Shown: in pieces, positions 47,201-59,982 of the stretch
Layout of the letters: every line of letters starts with the position of its first letter
Numbering within the stretch: position 1 is the stretch's first letter
DNA from: Dillenia suffruticosa
Lineage: Eukaryota > Streptophyta > Magnoliopsida > Dilleniales > Dilleniaceae
Direction: 5' to 3'
NCBI GenBank assembly: GCA_033439265.1
Contig: JAVTVX010000024.1
Location: forward strand, 9,159,001-9,223,000
DNA length: 64,000 bases
Position numbers and translations under genes: made by a program
The notes under the pieces: model-generated
What the model was told of the DNA's origin: nothing
Seen by the model: only the letters and a program-made list of their open reading frames with translations
Database searches by the model: none

Positions 47201-49160
47201 GTTTTTTATATTTTGTATATTTTACAAACTTTAAATTAAAATATTTATATTTATGTGTTTTTCATATTTTGATTTTTAAATATTATAGTTTCAATTTAAT
47301 ATTTATTTATTTAAATTTTTATACAAACATTACTATCACCAGATTTTTTTTTTTTCATTTTGATTTAGGATACTTAATGTTAGGCAATTATTTTAATATT
47401 TAAATAGTGTGTATAGTAGAAACACTATCGATCAAAATTATAATTTAATAAATAATTTAGCATATTTAATGTTAAATAATTATTTATATTGTATATTATA
47501 TTGAGTTTCTACTTATGAATCTTTCGCTAATTTATGTGCAGATTAGATCTTCTCCATTAAAGCATGAAAAAGTTGTTATCCAAAAGATTGGAACTTTTTT
47601 GCGTCGGTACATTACCAGTTTTGCTCCTAACAGCACCTTTCTATTATTTTTTTAATACAAATACATTATCCAAATACAAATACGCCATGCAGTTTAGTTA
47701 GCGTTAAATATTCAAATCTCAAATATCTAAACATGGATATCCAAATATATCACATTTTAATTTATTTTTAATGTTATCAAAATATTTTAACATTTAAATT
47801 ATTTATTGAATTATGTTTTTTAGTGATGTCTGGCTCTTTCTCACAACTCTAAAAAAATTTGAAAAAAAATGTTATATTTATTTTACACCAACAAATCCAG
47901 TATAAAAATTTTAAAATCGTTTGCATGTAATTTCCATCACAACCCTAAACAAAACAACACACAAAATATTTTCTCGTGCTTTCAAAATAAATTTTTTGAA
48001 GGTTAAAAAGTTGGCTAAATTAAAAAATTCATTTTATTTCGTGTTATTTATAAGCAAACTATTAAAAATTAATTAGAACAAGTTTTGTTTAAAACAACAA
48101 AAAAGTTTTTTTTTGGGGACAGATCTCAGATTAAAAAAAAACCATTATAGTGTGTATGATAGAAAAACAAACAATTAAAATTAAAACTTAAAAAATATAA
48201 GGACTCCTTGTACAGAACTATAGTTCTGCGATCAGCAGAACCACGTGGCCGTTCTGCAGGGCGTAGATGACGTGGCAGTTCTGCAGAGAGGAGAACCATG
48301 TTGTGGTTCTGCAAAGCTCAGAACATCGTAGAACCTGTGGTTCTGCGCAGAACTACTAAAAAAAATTTAAACACTGTAAAAAGATAAAACAAGAGTCAAG
48401 GTGAAATTTATAAATATCTATATATTTACATTACATATTTAAATATTTTTATTCTTATCAAATTTTTAATTGCATGTTAATATTCATGAGTTTTGGTTTT
48501 GGTTTTGGTTTTGGTTTATTATTTATTATTTTTTTTATTTTATATTACGATTAATATTTTATTCAAAACTCTAATTTAAAAAGGTTTTGAATAGATAAAA
48601 ACTAAATCCATAGAGCTTTTGGGAAAAAAGATCCTTAAAATCATTGAAAATCTTATTTAAGAACTTTGTGATTCAATACCGACAAAAAGAATATTTAATT
48701 TATTCTATTAATATTTAAATAACTAATATTTTATATATTTGACAAACTTTAGATTAAATATTAATATTTAAGTATTTTTTAGATTTAGATTATTTAATGT
48801 TATAGCTTCATATTTATATTTACATATTTTTATTTTTACACAGAGATTAATATCATCCAGATTTTTTTTTCCTTTTGATTTAGGATCTTGACATTTCGTG
48901 ATTATTACAATGAATAAAATTTATAATTTAGTCAATAATTTAGCGTACTTAATATTGAATAATTATTTAAATATTTATAGTTCTGTGCCACGTTTTGATT
49001 CGGTGAAGCGCAGAACCACTTGTAGTTCGGTGAAGCACAGAACCATGTTATTGTTTTGCTAAGCGCAAAACCACGTTGTTGTTCTGCCAAATGCAAGACG
49101 CTATTTTGTGAGCCGCAGAACCAATTCTAGTTCTGCGCACAGAACGACTAAAAAAAATTT
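44205..49160. repeat. Complex satellite-like array with GTTCTGC/GCAGAAC palindromes
   Basis: Clusters of 20-bp imperfect palindromes such as GTTCTACATAGTGCAGAAC and GTTCTGCATGGTACGGAAC lie at 44,205-44,410, 45,090-45,260, 45,945-46,115, 46,720-46,830, 48,210-48,350 and 48,975-49,155. Between them are AT-rich spacers of two types. Type A repeats with anchors at 44,405, 45,259 and 46,114, a period of about 855 bp. Type B occurs at 46,700-47,515 and 48,150-48,980, 1,500 bp apart. The segment 47,516-48,130 separates the two B copies and has no palindromes. No protein motif is present. Confidence 0.85.
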
Positions 49161-50338
49161 TTTTTAAAAATTAAACATGTTTGAGTATAACATTATAGAA
49201 ATATTTTTTTGCGTTTTAATACTATATATTTAATGTTAAATAAAAATGTACAGATTTCATTTAAAAAAAATTATATTTGTTTTCCAAAACTAAGCAAAAC
49301 AACTTAAATTTAAATCCAAACGTATATTTAAATATAACATACATTTTTCCCATTTTGACGAATTTTCTATTTTAATATAATATATTCGTGTTAAATGCAA
49401 TTCTAACTATTTAAATTAAATATCTAAATATTTTTATTCTTATACAATACTAGATTAAATAAAGATATTTATAGCTCTGCTTAAATTACATTAAAGATTA
49501 AATAATGATTTAGTTTTCATTTATTATTTAATATCATCAGATTTTGACGAAGGATGCTCCTTTGTCGACGATGGAGCATACGTTCGTCGACGAAGGAACA
49601 TCCATAGTCAAGATGGAGGATGAATCTTCAAGTAGATGAAAGAACTTTCACCGAAGGAAGAGGCTATTCTGTTGCATCTCTGAAGCTCTGTGCAAAGTGC
49701 AACTATGAGATGAGAAACAATTTTTATTGTTACAGTTTAATTTTATGGTGCAAGTGCATGTTTGTTCTAGATAACTATTAACTAAGTGCACCTCGTTGTG
49801 TTATTATTAACACACAAGTAACAATGATTCAACATGAACATGCTTTTCGTTCTTTTCCCCCTTTCTCCATTCTCTTAAGTTTCGTACACTTATAAACACT
49901 TTCGTTTAAAAACCCTTGTGTCTCAATCACAACAACTAATCTTAACTTTAAAAGCAAAATCTAATTACAAATCGAGGTATTTCTTGGTGACCGAACAGTA
50001 ATTTATTTAGTATTAAAAAAATTAATATCAAGAAAAAATTTATTTAACACGAAGTGAATTTTTAGATAAAACATGAAGTAATTTATTAAGAAAAATATGC
50101 TCGAGTTCATACACCTGTGCATTATTATAGTTGGCTTAAACCTAAATGGCAAAATTGAACTATGAACAAAAAAAGAAAAAAAAAATGAACTTTTTCGCAT
50201 TATTTTCAAGTTATTTTCAAATTACTTCTTGATATTCTTAGCTTTTCTTTGAATGATGTGTATATTATATTATATATTATGTGAATTTGTAATTATAAAT
50301 TTTTTCCAATGTCAAAAATACTTTATTTTTTTCATTCA
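49161..50338. other. AT-rich spacer; short palindromes near 49,570
   Basis: No gene is recognised. At 49,566-49,595 the sequence holds ATGCTCC ... GTCGAC ... GGAGCAT followed by the perfect 12-base palindrome TTCGTCGACGAA. The rest is AT-rich with no repeat partner that I can see. Confidence 0.5.
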
Positions 50339-50885
50339 TTATTTGAAATGTCTATAATTTGTGATTTGAAGTGGGAGCTTCCGACACATCTTTGAGGTGG
50401 ACATTGAGGTTGATCGTCTTGCAGAGTTGTTACTGTGGAGGAGTAGTTGTGCAGTTGTGCGTCGGACATTAAAATAATTATTGATAGGAGAAAACTGATA
50501 TTGATGTACCTGTATCGTATGTGTATTTTCTAGCGACTTGTCCTGAACACACAATACTTCATTGTCTTGTTGTTTCACAGGACTAATGTAGGTGTTCCTA
50601 ACAATGATAGTTGTATGGTGTGCGTATTCTAGCCTCTCGTCTTGAACACGCATCTCTTGTAGCTTCTTGTCCTGAACATGTAATGTAGACCATGTATTAG
50701 AGACACAGATTTGTCTTCTCAGTTAAATAAATAAATAGTGTCCTAAACAATGATAGCTATATGGTGTTTGTGTTGTAGCCTCTCACCCTCAATACGCATA
50801 TCTTGTAGCCTTTTATCCTGAACATGCAATGGAGACCATGCATTAGAGACACCGATCTATCTTCTCTGTTGAGTAAATAAATAAA
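50339..50885 (-). pseudogene. Duplicated coiled-coil-like coding segment, unknown family
   Basis: The minus strand has a 104-codon open frame (50,653-50,339) starting M-R-V-Q-D-E-R-L-E-Y. Upstream of it two tandem DNA copies of about 145 bp (50,594-50,738 and 50,739-50,885) both translate to W-S-x-L-H-V-Q-D-K-x-L-Q-x-M-R then E-R-L ... H-H-x-x-I-I-V. The heptad-like Gln, Lys, Leu and Glu pattern suggests a coiled coil. Duplicated in-frame sequence argues for a once real coding exon. I do not recognise the family. The Helitron to its right is on the other strand. Confidence 0.45.
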
Positions 50886-51572
50886 ATAAATAAATAAACC
50901 AAAAAATGGAATAAGCTTCAATTTTATATTTCTTTTTCCCAGAAATAGACTTTTCTATGCAAGTTGAGGTGATAAGAGTTGTTGAGTAGTTATGATTGTG
51001 ATATGTGAAGTACACGCTTTCCTAAGAGTTTGATATGATATGTATTCATTTATATAGATTGAATTCTTGTTTTGAGCGTTTGTAAACTTCGTCTCTCTTG
51101 ACTAGGTTTTTATCTTTCTTTACCATCTTTGGCACTGCGTTTGTTTTTTTTTTTTTGAAGAACCATTATAATGATTTACCTAATTAATTTGCTTTGTTCG
51201 ATTTTTCCCCCTTTGATCTTTTCTTTTCTTGATCCATTGGCAGTGTTTGTGCTTTCTATTTGCTATTTTGTTTTCTTTTGTCAGGTTCCGTCTCTTCTTT
51301 TTCCTGGCTATATTTTTAACATCAGGTAATTTTCTTCCTTCAACTTTTACAGTGCAATTGTATGCTTTGATATTTCTGTGCTCAAAATATCTATACACAT
51401 ATACGTATCTATAGATATCATATGTTCTCTGGCATTTGTATTTATGATTTTTTCTTTTTTGTATTTTGTTTTTTGCATTTTTTTTTATTATTTGTGTCTT
51501 TTATGGTTTTAAATCTAGATCTTGTTATTTTTAAATTTAATGCTTTTGTGTTTTTGGTAATCTCATAGAAAG

Positions 51573-54500
51573 ATGGATAGAGTCAATAAAAATGTGGAGT
51601 GACGTAAACGATATGCAAAAATGCACCGCATCAAAAAAATGAACTTTTGCGTCATCCCAGAGAGAGCTATGCTGCAAGAAGAAATGCAAATAAAACTAAT
51701 GTCGTGAGAGATACAAACACTTTTGTAGAAAATAGAATTTACATCGCCGATAACGACAACGATGAGGATTCTGTGCAACCTAATAATCATAGTGCTTGTA
51801 TTGATCGATGTGACCAATGATCTTTTGTTCCTGTTTCTCGCTTAGATGCTCCGCTTGCGTCTTCTTCTAGCACTATGAGTGAGTTTTAGAAATTTTTTCC
51901 CCTTTTCTTTCTACTATGTGATCTTATTCCTAAACCTTTGAAAAACCTTTGGATAGATTTAATTATTCCATTTAATCTTACTTTTCCTTTACTTTTTCGT
52001 TCGTCGTACTTATAGAATTATGCTAATTCCTTTTGGAAGCACAAAACACAGATATTTACAAATCTAACTGTTTTTGTCATCCCTAATTTTTTACGTTTCC
52101 TACAAATTATTCGCTACCTTGCGATGGTTATTAATATCAATCCTTTGTTATGTCAGACTCCTACATCTACGATTTGATTCCTATATAACCTGCATCAATT
52201 ATTTTTTGTTCACATAGATTTCATTTTGCATTTTTTCCCTTTTCGGTTTAAGCCTAAAACCATGTTTAAATTTAAAACAAATTGCAGCTCCTCCTCTAAG
52301 GAAGAAAAAGTTCTCTCTATTGGACAATATTCCACAGCAAACTTTTGTACTTCCTGATACTCCAGAGTATGAGTTTTGTACAGCTAAACTATTTTATTTG
52401 GAACCTCCTTCCTTTTGCTGTCGTAGAGGAGAGATATCTATAGGGGCTCCCAGAATGTCTTATTCTCTTAAACACCTACTTATTGGTCGTGATGAACAAT
52501 CTAAACACTTTCATAACAACATCCGCACTTATAATAATAATCCAGCCTTTATATCGTATGCAGAAAAATATAACAAAGATCAAACATGGAGTTTATATTT
52601 TTCATGTACAGGGACAAGTATATCATCTCCTCGACAATTTAGTGCTGTCGAGTAACAAAGCCTCTGGAATCCAACTCTATTTTTATGATACCGATGAGGC
52701 TATCACAAGGAAAGCTAACAACTGTGACAAATTGAGAAAAAACACTCTGGAGTTCCTTCTTAGTATTCCTTCTGATAATCCTTATGCCAGATTTTTTAGG
52801 GACTTGAAGAGTATTGAGAATCTTCAAAACTATAAAATCATTCTTAATTGTTATCCAACATTGGATCAACGAGTGTACAATCTTCGTACTGCTTCCCAAG
52901 TTGCTGTCATTTGGACTAAAACAGAAGAAGCTCTTAGTTTAGTCCCTCACATCCAAATTTATAGTCATTCCAACTCGAGCTATAGACTCCAACCATACTA
53001 TGCGTGTTATGATGCTCTAAAGTATGCTCTTTTGTTCCCTAGAGGTGAATCTTGATGGCATCATGGAATTAAAAGACTATACAAGAAAGGAAGAATATGT
53101 AAAGATCTCCTTGATTCTAACATTGATCCTTTCTCAATTGAAGGTCCCACAGATTTAATAAATTTAGAAGAAAGAGGCAAGTTTTTTATCTTCGTTTTTC
53201 TATTCCCATGTTTGTAAGAAAGACATTTTTCCCTTATTATCTATCTATTTTTTTTTTAGTTGCTAAGGAGAATAGGAATGCAGGGCATGCTGTTTCAGTT
53301 AAAGAATACTACTGGTGTAGACTCCAAATAAAAGATAATGACAACTCCATGTTATTACATAGTCTTAGACTATTGCAACAATTTGTGGTTGGTACTTATA
53401 TTAAAATAGAAACATCTAGACTTGAATTTTATAGAAAGAAACAAAAAGAAATTAGAACAGAAATTCTACGATGAGTATTGGACAGTATATCGGTTGGTCA
53501 GACACAGGGTCATCAGGTTGGTCGCAGAATAATATTACCTTCTTCTTTTATTGGTGGTCCACGAGATATGAAACGAAGATATTTAGATGCTATGGCTTTG
53601 GTTCAGGGATATGGAAAGCCAAATATTTTCTTGACAATGACATGTAATCCAATGTGGAAGGAGATTCAAAATAATTTAGAGTATCAAGAAAAACCACAAG
53701 ATAGGTCAGACTATTAGTTCGTGTTTTTAGAGCCAAATTTGAAATATTGAAATCATTACTGCTGAAAAAACAAATCTTTGGAGAAGTTGCAGCATGTGTT
53801 TATGTTATTGAGTTTCAAAAGCGTAGATCACCTTATGCTCACTTGCTATTGATATTGAAGCCACAATTTAAGTTGCTTAATCCAGAATCATATGATAAAA
53901 TTGTATATGCTGAAATACCTCAGGAAAATGGTTACTTATATTCTGTTGTTGTTAAGCACATGATTCATGGTCCTTGTAGTGATATGGATAAAAATTGACC
54001 CTGCATGAAAAATGGTATATGCAAGAATCATTATCTTAAAAACTTCTTTGATTACACAGTTCATGGAGAAGATACATATCCATATTATAGAATGAGGGAT
54101 AATGGCAAAATAGTTAAAGCCCGGAGTTATATTTAAACAATCGATGGATCGTACCTTATAATCCATATCTTCTTGTCTTGCTCAACAGTCACATAAATAT
54201 GGAGATATGTTCCACTTTAAAACTTGTAAAGTATCTCTACAATATGTTTTCAAAGGTCATGATCTCATAAGTTTTCAAATAGTGAACGAAGATTCTCTTA
54301 ATGATATCGATGAAATAAAAGAATTTCAGCAGGCAAGGTGGATTTCTCTTCCTGAAGCTTTATGGTGAATTTATGAATTTTGACTAAATGAAATGACCCC
54401 AGCAGTCTATACTCTTCAGGTTCATCTTCCAAATCAGCAATTTGTTTTGTTTAACAATGAGTCTGATTTGGCCCATCTACTAAGAAACGTTGACTTCCCC

Positions 54501-56676
54501 CCAACAATGTTGACTGAGTTTTTCAAAATGAATAAGTTTAATGAAAAAGCGCAACAGTTGAAATGCCTGTATAAAGAATTTCCTGAATATTTTGTTTGGA
54601 GTCATAGAATAAAAGCATGGTCAGAAAGAAAACGACAAATGGTTATAGAAAGATTAGTTACTGTAAGTCCCAAAGAAGGTAAACGATATTATCTACAACT
54701 TTTACTTACTCATGTTCGTGGACCAACATGTTTTGATGATCTGTTGACCGTTGAAGGAGAAAAAGCTCACTCGTACAGAGAAGCAGCGCTAAGACTTGGT
54801 CTATTAAGATCTGATCAATATATTGAGGAAACTCTTTCTGAGGCTGTCGTGTTTCAGATGCCATCGTCTTTTAGGTTGCTATTTGCCACTATTTTATGTT
54901 ATTGTTCTCCTACAGACCCACTGTCTTTATGGGAGAAATTCAAAAATGACCTTTCTGCTGACTATAACCATGCTGTCAAACTAGGACAACTTAATTCTTT
55001 CTAGGTAAACGACAAAGTCCTCTTCGACCTAAATAGATTACTTTATTCAATGGGGAAAAGTTTTGCGAATTATTAGATACCTGACGAACGTTATGGATTT
55101 GAGTATCAGAACAGACGACAAAAGAAGCTGAAAGCGAAGCGAACATCCAGATTAATCCAAAGGATTTGTTTCTTTCTTTAAGGTTGAATTATGAACAAAA
55201 GTATGCATTTAATATGATATTATATTCTGTTTTCAACAACAAAAGTCGATCTTTTTTTGTTGATGGGCCTGGTGGAACTGGAAAGACTTTTCTCTATCGG
55301 TCGCTACTTGCTACCTTAAAATCCAATGGTTATATTGCTATTGCTGTTGCAACATCGGGTGTTGCAGCATCAATCTTTCCATGAGGTCGAACTGAACATT
55401 CTAGATTCAAGATACCCTTGGATTTCTCAAAAGTGAAAACTTGTCAGTTAAGTAAACAGAGTAGCATTGCTAGACTAATTGTTGAATCAAAGCTAATCTT
55501 GTGGGATGAAGCATCGATGGCAAAAAGACAGTCCATTGAAGCATTTAATAATTTGCTTAAAGACATAATGGATTCTGAAATCCCTTCTGGAGAAAAAGTT
55601 GTTTTTTGTGGAGATTTTAGGCAAACATTACCAATCATAAAACAAGCTTCCAAACAGATTCTGATTGATTCAAGCCTTTTGAGCTCGCCTTTATGGAAAA
55701 ATATGGAGAAATTAGCATTAAACCAGAATATGAGGGCTATTTCAAATCCAGAATTTTGTGATTTATTATTAAGAATTGGTGAAGGAAAGAAACCGGTTGA
55801 CAGCAATGGTGAAGTTACTCTTCCTCCTAATATTATAATTCCATATACCAATATAAATCAGTATTTAGATAGGTAATTCATTGTGATATATATTAACATC
55901 CAACAATACAGTATTATATCAATCATATATTGTATTTTTAACTGGTGTGCTTTGTTTTATGACAGATTGATACACTATGTTTTCTATGATCTAAGACTCT
56001 ATTCAGATGATCCTTATTGGATGATAAATAGATGTATTCTTGCTCCCAAGAATACTTCTGTTCACAAACTTAATGAACTTATAATCGAAAGATTCCCTGA
56101 AAATCCGCACACTTACATAGCATCGGATAAGACTGTTGACAAACGCCATCAAGGAGACTACGAGGATTTTTTAAACAGCCAAAATCCAAGAGATTACCAC
56201 CTTATAGATTGTCACTTAAACAGAATTATCCTATTATGTTGTTTAGGAATATGAACCCAACAGAGGGCTTGTCTAATGGAACAAGACTAATATGCAGGGA
56301 GTTAGGACAGTATTCTATTTGTGCAGAGATAGTTTCTGGACAGTACATAGGAAAAAAAGTATTCATCCCTAGAATTCCTTTGTAGACTTCAGACAATGAA
56401 AAAAATGGGATTCCTTTTATAAGGACACAATTCCCTGTTCGGTTATGCCTTGCCATGACAATCAATAAATCTCAGGGACAAACATTGGATTACATTGGAA
56501 TTTATATACGTGATCCTGTTTTTTCTCATGGTCAACTCTATGTTGCATTGTCTATAGCTAGATCCTCTGATGCAATAAAGGTGCTTATAGTTTCTGGAAC
56601 ATTAGATGATGTAAAATTGGATGGTAAAACAGAAAATGTTGTCTTTACTGAAGTGTTTGGGTTTGCTAAATTGTAG
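51573..56676 (+). pseudogene. Helitron Rep-helicase
   Basis: Plant Helitron transposase: HUH nuclease fused to a PIF1-type DNA helicase, for rolling-circle transposition. ATG 51,573 (M-D-R-V-N-K-N-V-E) is followed by stops. Likely introns are 51,879-52,287 (GTGAGT/CAG), 53,181-53,259 and 55,873-55,965. The Helitron_like_N region covers about 52,300-54,100. The nuclease motif near 53,808-53,850 reads E-F-Q-K-R-R-S-P-Y-A-H-L-L, with Tyr for the first His of H-x-H. It is followed by H-M-I-H-G-P-C. The helicase has Walker A G-P-G-G-T-G-K-T (55,268-55,291), Walker B L-I-L-W-D-E-A-S-M and G-D-F-R-Q-T-L-P-I. It ends with [11 protein letters not shown] and a stop at 56,674. Many stops and frameshifts (for example about 52,570, 53,472, 53,716, 55,382, 56,382) make it inactive. 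Confidence 0.93.
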
Positions 56677-57597
56677 ATTTTTTTTTCATTCAGGTATATA
56701 TGTATATTCATGATTTTGCTCTTATTCAGTAGTTTTTAATTAATATTTTTTCCTGACCTTTTTGTTACTATTCCTTCATTTTTTTTAGGATGCAAAATTA
56801 TTCTTTCATAAAAGACATAACTCCTGATACACAAAACTGGACTTGCAAAATCACAATCTAGGAAAAGCAACATGTTACAACATCAATTAATACCCCAATG
56901 AAGAAGCAAAAATACATCTTCGTGGATTCTGAAGTATGGATCTTTATCTTCAAATCTTTTTGAAATCAAAAGCTTAGTATATATTTTTTCATGAGAATGG
57001 ATCTTTATCATATAATGTCAACGGCTTATTATATACCTTCACAACTTACAATTTCTGTTACGAAACGTTTAAAATATTATTATTATAAGATAATACTTGC
57101 TTGAAAAAAAATCATAATATATAACCTCATGCGTATCTTTGTTTTGACATAGGGAACTTAAGTAGAGGGAATAATGTTTAACGCAGACATCCCTAGAATA
57201 AGCCCCATGTTACAAGTGTACAAATCTTATCTCATATCAAATGCCACTGTAAGACCAATTCCTCTAAGGTTTCAGAACACAGACATCAAAACTCAATGCG
57301 TAATATCCACAAGAACACTTGTGGAGGAATTGAAGAACGACGATGATGTGATGCTTGTGAACTTTAACTATATGAAATTTACAGATTTAGTCCAATATAT
57401 GAATTGCAGGGATAAATCTGTTGGTATGTTTCATTTTAGATAGACTTTCATTTTTCCCTATGGATTTTTTTTTGTTTTATATTATATATATTTTGGTTTT
57501 CACTATGAATGTTTATTTTGGGATTCTCTTCTGAGGTTATTTGTGATCTAGATATTTTGGGCGTTGTCATTCATGCATTGGAACCAACAAACGAAAC

Positions 57598-58934
57598 TGG
57601 TCGGGTTGTCGAAACCCTTAAATTAATACTGATTCCCCCTAATGCAACAACTGTAACAATAGTAGTTATCAGGTCGAATCCCAAGGGAACTAATTAATTT
57701 AATCTCTTAGTTAATTTTAAAAGTAAAGTCAGGGGTTTTCAACAACTTGCTAAAATAAAAATTGCTAAATAAAAGTTAAAAACCTAAAATTAAGAAACGA
57801 ATCAATAATGTGAAATACAAAAATTAAGGAAGAAATTCAATTTACCAAGTACTAATCCAAGGGTTCATATATTTGATTGTCTCATTGATCATTGGTTAAA
57901 AATATTATTTTTGTAATTCAAGCATTTAACCTTAGATCTATTAGGATAGCCGTAATAAATTTTGTGTTTTCCTAATTTAATTGACCAAATCTAGTATCCA
58001 ATCAAAACTTATCATTAATCAACTGGGCACGATAGTGTTCCATATTGACATAATAACAGCATTAAATTCTATAAAAACAGTTAAACCAAAATACAAATAA
58101 CCGGGAAAGCCACAATTATTCAATTTTGTTCCATTGATTCCCTAGATCATATGAATACCGGTAAAAGACCTATAAACAAAATTAATCTAGTTGCTACTTG
58201 TACCATTCATTCATGACAATTACGGATCACTGAATTCCTAGATAGCAATAGAAAAACTAATATTGAATTAAATTGTCAGATTAACCAATATTAGGTTTTT
58301 CTAAAAATAAATCAAGAATCAACGAATATCTGAATAAAAGGCAAGAAATTAAATTAAGAACATAACCTCACAATGAAAAACAATCGATTAAAATTTCCCT
58401 TGAATCAGAAACAAAATTAGTCACTCATGGTAGAAATCATGTTCTTAAATCAATAAAAGAAAAAGAAAAAAAAATCAAATAAAAGAAAAAAATAAAACCT
58501 AAACCTAGAGGGAGAATGTGCAGCCGCCTCTCCTCTTGTGATTGAATGAATAATGCTGTCCACATTGGAGAAGCACATATTTATAGTTGTGGAACTCCAA
58601 GAAAAATAGAAATCTCCTCTCTTTGACCTAGATCTCCAAATATTCTCTCCCTAAAAAAATAGGAAACAAATAACTCTTTTAAGCAATTTTACTTGAAGTA
58701 AATTTTCTATTACAAATAAGTTTCCCATTTAGATGCTTCCTCCTTCTTTTGTAGACCCAATTGATATCTTGAATTATTTAGCTCCAAAAAAAATGTCTCC
58801 TTAAGTCCAATTTGATTCAAACTCCAATTTTGATTTCCTAAAATAAAAAGGTCATAAAATATTCATTAGAGCACATACCAATTCAAAAATCATACCATAA
58901 TATTAAAAATAAATGTAACAATTGCATATTATCA
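57598..58934 (-). repeat. Gypsy solo LTR inserted in an RPA-like exon
   Basis: Starts TGGTCGGGTTGTCG and ends TGCATATTATCA on the plus strand, 1,337 bp. The 5-bp flanks GAAAC (57,593-57,597) and GTAAC (58,935-58,939) differ at one base. It is the reverse-complement relative of the LTR at 62,430-63,902; both keep the GTCGAC-free ends TGATAA and CCGACCA in LTR sense. No internal sequence accompanies it, as expected after recombination between two LTRs. Removing it restores an open exon on both sides. Confidence 0.85.
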
Positions 58935-59960
58935 GTAACTAGGCAAGAGAAGAATTCCATTATTCAAAAATTCGTGATTGTCAATGAAAGGTAAGGGCCT
59001 TTAAGTTTTGCCGTCTCTAATAAAATAATAATGTATTCCTAACTAATATCTCCTTTCCAAAAAAAAACAATTTTCAGGCCCTTAAATTATCTCTTTGGGA
59101 TGCCTTCATGGACAATGAAAGACAACAAATCCTAGCAAATATCCGTGCATATCCTGTTATTGTCTGCAAAAGAATCAAAGTAAATTCTTGCAATGGTATT
59201 AAGAAAAAATCCGCCATTCCTTATCTTTTCCATTTTTTTATGCATATGGATCTTATCTATCTCATTTCTTTTTGCAAGGTGTCGCATTCTCTACTTGGTT
59301 TGACTTGGTTATTCTCGTTGATCTGTCAATCCAAGAAGCACACCAACTAAAGAACCGGTAATTGTAAATATATAATAATTGTGTAATTTTACAAAACTAA
59401 TCTTGGTTTTAACATATATGGATGATATATATTATATATTGTTCAATTATTTCTTTTGTAGGGCTCTGAGAAACAACGAATTGCTTCAGGATATAGTTGC
59501 CTATAAAAAATATGATTATTACAATCCTGACATCTTGTTCAGAGCTAATGAGAAGATAACTAAGATATGTAATTTGACAGCAACACAGAAGGAAGACCAT
59601 TTTTGCAAAAAATAAAAATAAAAAGTGTGAATATAGATACTTCTTCATAATCGTTATGCTTTATTTATGTCTTCTATGATCCAATCTCAAACAGCATGGG
59701 TAAAGGCACAGTTCTCCATTGAACATATTTTCTAGAAATATTGGTATATGGCATGTAGCAATTGCTTTCACTCTATGGCAGCTTCACTTGATGTAGATTT
59801 CTTGTGTAATTCATGTAAGGAAAGACGAACAGCCAAACTAAGGTAACTTTGTATAACAGTTGATCAAATTTGTGTTCTGGTTTTTGTTATCCCAAATTGC
59901 TTGTTTGGACTTTTGCAATTATTTTACGACCATTCTTCTTGTGTCTCTAATCTCGTTATT

Positions 59961-59982
59961 ATATATATATATATATATATAT
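59961..59982. repeat. AT microsatellite in an RPA-like intron
   Basis: A run of about eleven TA dinucleotides just upstream of the acceptor of the exon at 59,999. Confidence 0.85.

Noticed and set aside
44205-49160. CRISPR-like array
   Set aside because: The repeats are imperfect palindromes of varying length with no fixed spacers, and the window is a plant genome.
50900-51572. Helitron 5' terminus
   Set aside because: No TC-start terminus of the usual Helitron form could be picked out with confidence, so no boundary is given.
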